From NCBI GenBank assembly GCA_023417655.1, contig JAEZFD010000035.1:1-41027 (forward strand): 41,027 bases of DNA, given 5' to 3'. Positions 12,228-19,658 of the stretch are shown piece after piece. Position 1 is the stretch's first letter. Every line of letters starts with the position of its first letter. A program made the translations under genes and the position numbers. The notes beneath the pieces were generated by a model. That model did not search any database. It was not told the origin of the DNA and saw nothing but the letters and a program-made list of their open reading frames with translations. Source of the DNA: Planctomycetota bacterium. Lineage in GTDB: Bacteria > Planctomycetota > Planctomycetia > Planctomycetales > Planctomycetaceae.

Positions 12228-13298
12228 ATGCCGAATCTGATCACAATCACCTCTGAGGGACTCTATTGCGAAGCTGGAGGATTTCACATTGATCCCTGGC
12301 GTCCTGTCCCGAGGGCGTTGATCACCCATGCCCATTCCGATCACGCTCGTCGTGATTGTGGAATGTATCTGACGACGCAAGAGGGGCGGCATGTTCTGCA
12401 GTCCCGGATGGGACCGACCGCCGACATCCAGACTGTGAAGTATGGACAACAACTCAATCTGAATGGGGTCAACGTTTCCTTTCACCCTGCCGGACACGTA
12501 TTAGGCTCGGCACAAATTCGAGTCGAATTCCATGGGGAAGTCTGGGTAATTTCCGGGGACTACAAAGTTGCTCCTGATTCCACCTGCACTCCATTCGAGC
12601 CTGTCAAATGCCATACGTTCATCACCGAATGCACCTTTGGATTACCAATCTATCGTTGGCCTGATCAGGCGTTAGTGTTTGAGGACGTCAATCGCTGGTG
12701 GCGCACCAATCGGGATGCCGGTCGGGTTTCCGTTGTTTTTGCATACGCTTTGGGAAAAGCGCAACGGGTGCTGGCCGGTCTTGACCCTTCCATTGCGCCG
12801 ATTCTTTGTCACGGTGCGGTCGAACGTGTGAATGCGGACTATCGTCGGACGGGAATCGACCTGCCGGAAACGATGTACGCCGGGACAGGAACAGCAAAAC
12901 GAGACTGGGACGGAGCGCTGGTAGTGGCTCCCCCATCATCGAGCGGCACTCCGTGGATGCGAAAGTTCGGGAAGGTCTCGACCGCATTTGTTTCCGGCTG
13001 GATGAGAATTCGCGGCACGCGTCGACGTCGCGCCGTTGATCGTGGCTTCGTGCTTTCTGACCATGCTGACTGGCCGGGTCTTGTCACCGCGATTCGAGAG
13101 ACCGGGGCCGAACGTATTCTGGCGACGCATGGTCGCACCGGGCCGATGGTGCGGTGGCTGTGCGAATCCGGCTATGACGCCAGATCACTTCACACCGAGT
13201 ATGTGGGGGAACGTGACGACATCGAGGTCGATCTCCCGGACGTCGACGACACGTTGCCTGAAAATCAGGAGACAGTCAACGGGGAGTCCGAGGGATGA
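12228..13298 (+). CDS. Ligase-associated DNA exonuclease (MBL/beta-CASP)
   Basis: A 356-residue metallo-beta-lactamase-fold nuclease of the group found next to ATP-dependent ligases. Metal-binding motifs are HAHSDH (34-39), HPAGHVLGSAQ (86-96) with His86 and His90, and SGDY (109-112) with Asp111. VLSDHADW near residue 272 supplies a later histidine, and ILATHGRTGPM the last. There is no signal peptide, so it acts in the cytoplasm. The start follows GAGGCGA. The stop overlaps the ligase start by four bases (ATGA), so the pair is translationally coupled. The usual other partners, an Lhr-type helicase and a PdeM-like phosphoesterase, are absent on both sides. A role in end trimming before ligation is inferred from family and context. 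Confidence 0.92.
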   Translation: MPNLITITSEGLYCEAGGFHIDPWRPVPRALITHAHSDHARRDCGMYLTTQEGRHVLQSRMGPTADIQTVKYGQQLNLNGVNVSFHPAGHVLGSAQIRVEFHGEVWVISGDYKVAPDSTCTPFEPVKCHTFITECTFGLPIYRWPDQALVFEDVNRWWRTNRDAGRVSVVFAYALGKAQRVLAGLDPSIAPILCHGAVERVNADYRRTGIDLPETMYAGTGTAKRDWDGALVVAPPSSSGTPWMRKFGKVSTAFVSGWMRIRGTRRRRAVDRGFVLSDHADWPGLVTAIRETGAERILATHGRTGPMVRWLCESGYDARSLHTEYVGERDDIEVDLPDVDDTLPENQETVNGESEG

Positions 13299-14941
13299 AA
13301 GCATTCGCTGATCTCTATCAGGCGCTGGATGAGACCAATAAGACTTCGTCCAAGATCGAGGCGATGCGTGACTACTTTGCAGGATGTGATCCTGCGGACG
13401 GGGCTTGGGCGGTCTATTTTCTCTGCGGTCGTCGCATTAATCGGCTTGTCCCGGTCGCGATGCTGCGAACGTGGTGTGCAGCGATCTCAGGCGTTTCTGA
13501 CTGGATGTTTGAGGAGTGCTATGGAGCGGTTGGAGATCTCGCGGAGACGATGGCCCTGCTGTTGCCAGAACAGGAAGGGACGTCACACAGATCACTTGGC
13601 GAATGGGTCGAAACCCGCATTCGTCCGTTAGCATCGATGTCGGAAAACGAACGTCGGGCTGTGATGGAAGAAGCCTGGAGTGAACTGTCGAGCCGCGAAC
13701 GTTTCGTCTTTAACAAGCTGGTGACCGGGGGATTTCGCGTCGGGGTCTCTCAAGGGCTTGTCATTCGAGCACTCGCCGAAGCCAGTCAGCTCCCTGCGGC
13801 GGTGATCGCTCACCGACTGATGGGGAACTGGGAGCCGAACGCCGACTTCTTCCGCCGACTCCTCGATCCGAGTGAAGGAGAAACGGATTACAGCCAACCT
13901 TACCCTTTTGCATTAGCGCACGCACTGCCTGAGAGTCCGACCGTTCTTGGGCGACCTGATGAATGGCTGATGGAATGGAAATGGGACGGTATTCGGGGAC
14001 AGATGATTCGTCGGGCAGGTGAATCCTATCTGTGGTCGCGGGGTGAGGAATTGATTCTGGAACGCTTCCCGGATCTGCAGGATGCAATTGGATCCCTGCC
14101 GAATGGAACGGTTCTCGATGGAGAAGTCCTTGCCTGGAAGGAGGGAAAAGTTCTTCCGTTCAGTGAGCTGCAACGTCGAATCGGCCGGAAAAGTCTTGGC
14201 AAGAAGATCCTGGCCGAAGTCCCTGCAAAATTTGTCGCCTTTGACGTGCTCGAATCAGCGGGGATCGACGTGCGTCTGCTGACACTGGCAGAACGCCGTC
14301 AGGAACTGGAACAACTGCTGGGGACTCGAAGTCCTGATGATGCAATCCTGCTTTCACCAATCCTGCAGGCCGATCACTGGGACGAGCTCTCGCAGATCCG
14401 TGATACCAGTCGGGAATCACACGTTGAAGGCGTCATGTTGAAGCGATTGGACGCGCCCTATCCAGTCGGTCGTGTGACTGGTGTCTGGTGGAAGTGGAAA
14501 GTGACCCCTTATACATGCGATGCCGTTTTAATTTATGCACAACGAGGAAATGGTCGCCGCGCGAGCTTATACACTGATTACACTTTCGGTGCCTGGCAGA
14601 ACGGCCAACTCGTCCCCTTTGCGAAAGCGTATTCCGGGCTCAGCGATGCAGAGATTCGCGATGTCGATCGCTTTGTTCGACAAAATACGCTGGAGCAATT
14701 CGGCCCTGTTCGATCAGTGAAACCTGAGCTGGTGTTTGAACTGGCTTTTGAGAATATTCAGTTCTCCAAGCGTCATAAATCCGGGATCGCTGTTCGCTTC
14801 CCACGAATGGCTCGATGGCGGCATGATAAACGTCCTGAAGATGCGGATACGCTCGATTCGATCAAGGCGCAAATGTCTGCTGCCCGTTCTTCTGATCGAT
14901 CTTCTGGCAATGACCCGGAAGGCGAAATGACGTCTCATTGA
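13295..14941 (+). CDS. ATP-dependent DNA ligase (exonuclease-associated)
   Basis: A 548-residue ATP-dependent ligase of the type linked to the preceding exonuclease. An N-terminal helical DNA-binding region (about 1-195) is followed by the nucleotidyltransferase core with MEWKWDGIR, adenylated Lys229 at motif I. DGEVLAW (motif III) follows, then KFVAFDVLE, EGVMLKR (motif IV) and WWKWKV (motif V). The OB-fold part runs to about 520 and ends with RFPRMARWRHDK. The last 25 residues are Ser/Asp-rich and probably disordered. It is independent of LigD, so the island encodes two ATP-dependent ligases with different partners. It probably seals nicks or breaks after the exonuclease acts; that is inference from family co-occurrence. 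Confidence 0.93.
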   Translation: MKAFADLYQALDETNKTSSKIEAMRDYFAGCDPADGAWAVYFLCGRRINRLVPVAMLRTWCAAISGVSDWMFEECYGAVGDLAETMALLLPEQEGTSHRSLGEWVETRIRPLASMSENERRAVMEEAWSELSSRERFVFNKLVTGGFRVGVSQGLVIRALAEASQLPAAVIAHRLMGNWEPNADFFRRLLDPSEGETDYSQPYPFALAHALPESPTVLGRPDEWLMEWKWDGIRGQMIRRAGESYLWSRGEELILERFPDLQDAIGSLPNGTVLDGEVLAWKEGKVLPFSELQRRIGRKSLGKKILAEVPAKFVAFDVLESAGIDVRLLTLAERRQELEQLLGTRSPDDAILLSPILQADHWDELSQIRDTSRESHVEGVMLKRLDAPYPVGRVTGVWWKWKVTPYTCDAVLIYAQRGNGRRASLYTDYTFGAWQNGQLVPFAKAYSGLSDAEIRDVDRFVRQNTLEQFGPVRSVKPELVFELAFENIQFSKRHKSGIAVRFPRMARWRHDKRPEDADTLDSIKAQMSAARSSDRSSGNDPEGEMTSH

Positions 14942-15282
14942 TAAGGCTCCCGTGAACTCTGTTCGTCGAGCCTCGTCACATTCAAAAATTGTTATTTGAA
15001 CGTTCAACTTCCGGAATGCGCGATCTCGAATCATCTTCTTCTGTTGATGCGATGTGATTGCGTGAGCGTGCAGCCGGATGACATTGCTTGATCACTGGAT
15101 TTCATCAGTGATTTCAAAATGCCTCGTTAAGAGCCCATTGTGGCAGAACACGTTTATCTCAATGACTTCCGTCATGGAACGGGAGGTGCATGGACCCGCC
15201 TTCGGTTCATCGGCTGCTGGGTGTCAGGCGAAAGATTCCCTGAAATCTGAAGCCTCCCTGAGACAAGGGGAAATGAAATCTG
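14942..15282. other. Intergenic region before mscS-like gene
   Basis: No convincing gene in 341 bases. A 7-base stem, ATCACTG (15091-15097) with CAGTGAT (15106-15112), lies 150 bases past the ligase stop but lacks a T-run. The next gene has AAGGGGA at 15265-15271 as ribosome-binding site. Promoter elements could not be assigned. Confidence 0.5.
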
Positions 15283-16653
15283 ATGAGATGCTTCTGCTGG
15301 ATCTTCCTGCTTTTGTTGAGCTTTGCGATTCTGCCCTCCGTACTCTGGGCTCAAGAGGCAGATGGAACCCGTCAGTCAACGCCTGCGATTAAGGAAGAAA
15401 CGACCTCCGCGGATCAGGCGCCGCCGCCTGCGGCAAAGAAGGTCCCAGTCCAGCAGGGGGCACCTGATGAGCAGATTGCCGCGAGATTGCAGAAGATTCT
15501 CGAAGCCACGACCTGGTTCCAGGGCCCCTCGGTTCGCGTGGCTCACGGAGTGGTCTTTCTGGAAGGAGACACGACTCAGGCGAAGTATCGTGATTGGGCA
15601 ACCACACTGGCGGAAACGACCGACGATGTCGTTGCCGTCGTCAATCGAATGGGCGTGATTCAACGGAGCTGGTGGGATCTCTCGCCGGCTTGGGAGCAGA
15701 TCCGCAATCTTGGACGACAGACGATTCAGGCATTGCCGCTGATGGCAGTCGCACTGGGGGTGCTGGTGCTGACCTTCTTCGCCAGTGGCTGGGCCTCGCT
15801 GATCGCAGCAAGGATGATTGAGCATCGCTTTAGCAATCCGATTTTACAGCAGGTGGGGTCACGAATCGCCGCTATCCCGGTCTTTGTAATCGGAGTCTAT
15901 ATTGCTCTTGGTATTTGTGGATTGACTCAGGTTGCGGCGACTATCGTCGGAGGTACGGGACTATTAGGTTTGATTGTCGGGATTGCATTTCGTGATATCA
16001 CTGAAAACTTCCTTGCGAGCATTCTTATCAGTATGCAGCGTCCGTTCGAACTGGGAGATCAGATTGAAGTCAATAATATTAAGGGGATTGTGCAAAGTGT
16101 GACCACGCGCGGGACCATGTTACTGACACTCGATGGAAATCACGTCCAGATTCCGAATTCGCTCATCTATAAAAGTGTCATATCGAATCTCACTGCGAAT
16201 CCTCGAGTTCGGCTGACCTTTACCCTTCCTCTGGGAAAAGAGTTCCCGATCGAACCCGCTCAGACGGCGATTGTTGATGTGATCCGGACACACTCTGCCG
16301 TCTGCCCCGAACCTGAGCCATTAGTTCTGGTTGACGAGGTGACAGCGGCAGGCAGCACTCTTCGTGTTCTCTGCTGGATTGACGGTCGGCAGTTCAGCCC
16401 TGATCGAGTCCGTTCGGCACTCATGCGTCTCAGCGTGAATGCTCTCAATTCTCCAAAGACTCCCACTGGCAAGGGGCATTCAATGCAATCAGCGTCGAAG
16501 AATCGTTTGCCGGAAGAGACCTCTTCGGAAGGGGGACTCCAGAGTGAGTGTCAGGAGCTGGAAGAACATTCGAAGAGCACCGATATGCCTCAGAATGGCA
16601 CAAACCTACTCGCCGCTGAGACTGCTCCCTCTCACAATGGGCAATCCACTTAA
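15283..16653 (+). CDS. MscS-family mechanosensitive channel with BON-like domain
   Basis: A 456-residue inner-membrane channel thought to open on membrane tension. A signal peptide (1-23, FLLLLSFAILPSVLWAQ) leads to a periplasmic Pro/Ala-rich linker, then a BON-like fold (about 62-123, with VRVAHGVVFLEGDT). Hydrophobic helices follow at about 149-169 and 192-213. The pore helix TIVGGTGLLGLIVGIAF (220-236) continues into the conserved MscS beta domain (ENFLASILIS, RPFELGDQIEV, VQIPNSLIYKSVI). The tail beyond residue 395 is polar and low-complexity, longer than in MscS. It sits among DNA-repair genes with no obvious functional link and is flanked downstream by a gene remnant on the opposite strand. 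Confidence 0.93.
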   Translation: MRCFCWIFLLLLSFAILPSVLWAQEADGTRQSTPAIKEETTSADQAPPPAAKKVPVQQGAPDEQIAARLQKILEATTWFQGPSVRVAHGVVFLEGDTTQAKYRDWATTLAETTDDVVAVVNRMGVIQRSWWDLSPAWEQIRNLGRQTIQALPLMAVALGVLVLTFFASGWASLIAARMIEHRFSNPILQQVGSRIAAIPVFVIGVYIALGICGLTQVAATIVGGTGLLGLIVGIAFRDITENFLASILISMQRPFELGDQIEVNNIKGIVQSVTTRGTMLLTLDGNHVQIPNSLIYKSVISNLTANPRVRLTFTLPLGKEFPIEPAQTAIVDVIRTHSAVCPEPEPLVLVDEVTAAGSTLRVLCWIDGRQFSPDRVRSALMRLSVNALNSPKTPTGKGHSMQSASKNRLPEETSSEGGLQSECQELEEHSKSTDMPQNGTNLLAAETAPSHNGQST

Positions 16654-16660
16654 GCGGCCT

Positions 16661-17271
16661 TCAATCAAGCCTTCCGTCAGTCAGCAGTGTCAACCCATTA
16701 TTCGTAGAGGTTTGAACTGCTCCGAGGTCACCCGGATCGGCGGTTTGTTCTTCCCAGTTTCTGAAGAAGGGAAAGCAGCTGCTGGTCTCACACTGGAAAG
16801 TTTCTGACTTTCTGGGGTCGGAAGGTTCCAGTAAGGGATCACGAAACAGGATCTCCTGTTCCTTCCCACCTTTGTCGACGAAGCGAAATCGGATTTCGTC
16901 TCGTCGGAGCGTGACATGACGGTGCTCCAGTGTTGTGAGTCCATAGGACTCATTGTCGCAGGCATACTCTCGGTTGCCGACACGAATTACTGTGTGATCG
17001 AGAATCCGACAGGCGACCGCCGTGAGTTTCTGGATCGTCCATTTCGGCTGTCGCAGATGTTTCAGGATCCGTCTGCGAAGAGAAGGCAACCTCTGCCCGA
17101 AGAGAACCATTCGGTTAAATTTCTCGAGGTTCGCGGCTTCGCTTATCACGACCAGTGCCTGAGTGGGAGCGATGTTGTATCGCGGAGCCACATCCTCCGG
17201 TTTACGGAACAGATTGAAGAACTCTTTCAGCTCCGCCGGGGGGCGCCCGGAGATTGAAATCGTCCGCACAT
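16661..17271 (-). pseudogene. SRAP N-terminus fused to topoisomerase IB fragment
   Basis: ATG at 17271-17269, preceded by AGGAGG, reads MCGRFQSPGAP, the SRAP start with catalytic Cys2. That frame ends within 14 codons. A one-base shift at a C6 run (about 17244-17249 region) moves into the frame reading PAELKEFFNLF, then APRYNIAPTQALVV, the next SRAP block. Near 17137 the similarity switches to a poxvirus-type topoisomerase IB segment: KFNRMVLFGQRLPSLRRR, then TVIRVGNREYACDNESYGLT and LEHRHVTLRR, to about 16826. The topoisomerase N-terminal part and its catalytic C-terminal domain with the active tyrosine are missing. The last 54 codons match nothing I recognise. A continuous frame from a GTG at 17269 spans it all, but the composition shows a decayed chimera. 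Confidence 0.75.
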
Positions 17272-17360
17272 AATCGTGTCCTCCTGCCCGATCTTACGGA
17301 GGGAAGAGCGGTTAAGGAGAGAGGGATCGCACCGTCGCGTGGAATGATCCGGAATTCCCC

Positions 17361-17388
17361 TTGACGTATACGCGTGTTCACTTATAGT
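17361..17388 (+). promoter_or_regulatory. Promoter of imuA-imuB-dnaE2
   Basis: TTGACG (17361-17366), a 16-base spacer and TATAGT (17383-17388) make a good sigma70-type promoter 56 bases before imuA. Between the boxes, GTATACGCGTGTTC is symmetric at 10 of 14 positions around ACGCGT and could be an operator. These cassettes are usually under LexA control, but no standard LexA box is recognisable here. Confidence 0.55.
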
Positions 17389-17443
17389 CCATCAGGCGAG
17401 TGAATGACAACGACCGAATGATATTGTGCGTTGAGAAAGAGTC

Positions 17444-18178
17444 ATGATGACCAGTTCTTCTCCTCCCGGCATGACACCGGAAATCTCCCAGCGGGAGAAG
17501 GTCCGCGCTCTTCAGGCCCAACTGAGAAAACCGTCATTTCAGACGCGTTCACAACCACTTCTGAGCAGCCCTGTTCTCGAATCGGTTCTGCCGGGCGGCC
17601 GCTTGCAGGAAGGTTCCCTGGTGGAACTGCTTTCCGCTTGTCCCGGAGCCGGGGCCTGCGAACTGGCTTTTCAGATGGTAAAGCAGCTGCAGCAGGAGCG
17701 TCTGACTCCCGTTCTCATTGACAGCGACCGGGAGTTTTTTGCTCCCGGCGCGGCTCAGCTGGGGATCGATCTGGAGCGACTCATTGTCGTCCGGACCCGT
17801 TCCCTGTCGGAGCAACTCTGGGCCATCGAGCAGACATTGAGATGCGAAGGCAGAACCGTCCTTCTCAGCCTGCTGGAACGGATTCCTGCCAACACGTATC
17901 GGCGGCTGAAACTGGCAGCCGAGCGTGGAAAAGGAATCGGTCTGTTCTGGCGCACGGCCAGTCTGCGGACCTCTCCTTCATGGGCGGATCATCGACTGCT
18001 GATTGAACCTGCCCCTTCTCCCTCTCGATCCCGCCGGTACAAGGTGACGGCGCTGAACTCAACGGAAGGAACCTCTTCTCACTCGATGCTGGAATGCTGT
18101 CATGACTCGGGTGCTCTGTCTGTGGTTCCCCAACTGGCCCATCCAAAGACGTCAGCGACAGTTTCGTACGCTTCGTGA
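17444..18178 (+). CDS. imuA: ImuA-like (RecA-related) accessory protein
   Basis: First gene of the mutagenesis cassette, 244 residues. ImuA proteins are RecA-like partners that support ImuB and DnaE2 in translesion synthesis. VLESVLPGGRLQEGSLVELL (44-63) is typical of the RecA/ImuA entry to the P-loop. The loop itself reads SACPGAGACELA (64-75) and lacks the GK(S/T) needed for ATP binding. TPVLIDSD (88-95) and LLSLLERIPANTYRRLKLA (about 140-158) fit the core. The last 40 residues are probably of little importance because they overlap the imuB start by 77 bases in another frame. GAGAAAGAG precedes the start. Identification rests on similarity plus the neighbours imuB and dnaE2. Confidence 0.85.
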   Translation: MMTSSSPPGMTPEISQREKVRALQAQLRKPSFQTRSQPLLSSPVLESVLPGGRLQEGSLVELLSACPGAGACELAFQMVKQLQQERLTPVLIDSDREFFAPGAAQLGIDLERLIVVRTRSLSEQLWAIEQTLRCEGRTVLLSLLERIPANTYRRLKLAAERGKGIGLFWRTASLRTSPSWADHRLLIEPAPSPSRSRRYKVTALNSTEGTSSHSMLECCHDSGALSVVPQLAHPKTSATVSYAS

Positions 18179-19649
18179 CCAACCACTGGTATTGATTTCG
18201 AACCAGCACGGCCGCGAGATGGTGGGCCGCTGTTGTGATCTGGCAATCCGAAGCGGCATCCGTGAAGGGATGTCACTGGCCGAAGCCCGTACGCTCCTTC
18301 AGCCTCGAGCCAGGGAAGCCGAATTCGGCAAGTGTCTGCCGGAAGAACCGGAACTGGATCAGCAGGCCTTGAAGCAGCTGGCCTGGGAGTGCGAAGTCTT
18401 CAGCCCGTTCGTTGGTCTGGAACAGATAGAGACTCCTGAGTCATTGATGCTGGATGTCGCCGGCTGCGCTCCGCTGTTCGGAGGCGAACAGGAACTGGTG
18501 CAGCAGGTCATCGAGTTCTGCCAACAGCGGCACTGGCACGCCCGAGTGGGACTGGCGGACACTTTCGGAACCGCTTGGGCCGCCGCGCATCTCCGGACGA
18601 AGCTGCATGCTTCCTGCATTGTCCCCTCCGGAAAGGAGAGCGTCTTTCTGGCGGCGATGCCGGTTCCCGCTCTGAGATTGCCCCACCACACACTGGATCG
18701 ACTCCGGCAGGTCGGAGTTAGAACAGTCGGACAGCTGCTGAAGCTCTCGCGTTCCGCATTGCCCTCCCGTTTCGGACCAGAACTCTTACAACGCATCGAT
18801 CAGGCATTGGGGCACCAGCCGGAACTGATTGTCCCGGAGCGGCGACCTGAGCCGTTACAGGAATCCTGGGAGGCGGAAGATCCCTTCTTCGACATCGCGG
18901 TTCTGGAGGCCATTGCCGACGATCTGCTGGGCCGGATTCTGACGCGGTTGCAGCCGCTCGGACAGGGAATCAAACGTCTCTGCTGGGAACTGCAGGGGGC
19001 CGATCAGGAGAAGGTCTCGCGTAGTCTCGAACTCGTCCAGCCTAGCGCACAACCTCGGCATCTGATTTCCCTGCTGGCTCTGCAATGGGAACAGGTGTCA
19101 CTTGCCGCCGGAATCCGCCGCCTTTCTCTGCGTGCTGAGCGAATCGAGTTCCTGACCGCGCGACGTTCGACCTTCTGGGAACTCGAATCGGAAGAGGCGT
19201 CTCCCGCCTTTCATCAGCTCATGGAAACACTCACTTCGCGACTGGGACGTGATGCTGTTCTTCGCCCATTTCTGCGGGCAGATCATCAGCCGGAGCTTGC
19301 CAGCGGATTTCGTCCGGTGATTGGCGAGGAGTCGACCGACCTCTTACGGATCAGCTCGCCAGCTGCGGGGGCGGCGGCACGCACGCGACCACTTTGGCTC
19401 GAACAGGATCCGATCCCCATTGATGTGATTGCCCGACATCGTGACGGTCCCCCAGCCCGATTTCGATGGCAGCAACAGGACTGGAAAATTCATCAGTCCT
19501 GGGGCCCGGAGCGGATCACCACTGCCTGGTGGAGAGGTCCGCTCGTACGACGGGATTATTTTCAGGTGGAGTGTGAACAGGGCCAGAGGTTCTGGCTCTT
19601 TCGTGAACTGGTGACAGGGAAGTGGTTTCTGCACGCTGCGTTTGATTGA
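18102..19649 (+). CDS. imuB: ImuB, catalytically inactive Y-family polymerase homologue
   Basis: A 515-residue ImuB, an adaptor linking DnaE2 to the beta clamp and ImuA rather than an active polymerase. The start MTRVLCLWFPNWPIQ replaces the metal-binding DxDxFYA of active Y-family enzymes. The second acidic motif (SxDE) reads PESLMLDVAG, without the acidic pair. CDLAIRSGIREGMSLAEARTL (about 45-65) and a helix-hairpin-helix region (LRQVGVRTVGQLLKL, about 204-218) are conserved. The C-terminal part beyond 330 belongs to the ImuB-specific tail. The ATG lies inside imuA, giving a 77-base overlap and probable translational coupling. dnaE2 begins nine bases after the stop. Confidence 0.92.
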   Translation: MTRVLCLWFPNWPIQRRQRQFRTLRDQPLVLISNQHGREMVGRCCDLAIRSGIREGMSLAEARTLLQPRAREAEFGKCLPEEPELDQQALKQLAWECEVFSPFVGLEQIETPESLMLDVAGCAPLFGGEQELVQQVIEFCQQRHWHARVGLADTFGTAWAAAHLRTKLHASCIVPSGKESVFLAAMPVPALRLPHHTLDRLRQVGVRTVGQLLKLSRSALPSRFGPELLQRIDQALGHQPELIVPERRPEPLQESWEAEDPFFDIAVLEAIADDLLGRILTRLQPLGQGIKRLCWELQGADQEKVSRSLELVQPSAQPRHLISLLALQWEQVSLAAGIRRLSLRAERIEFLTARRSTFWELESEEASPAFHQLMETLTSRLGRDAVLRPFLRADHQPELASGFRPVIGEESTDLLRISSPAAGAAARTRPLWLEQDPIPIDVIARHRDGPPARFRWQQQDWKIHQSWGPERITTAWWRGPLVRRDYFQVECEQGQRFWLFRELVTGKWFLHAAFD

Positions 19650-19658
19650 TCCTCTTCC

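Noticed and set aside
16661..17271. A functional topoisomerase IB gene
   Set aside because: Only a central fragment of about 100 residues is present; the catalytic C-terminal part with the active tyrosine is missing.
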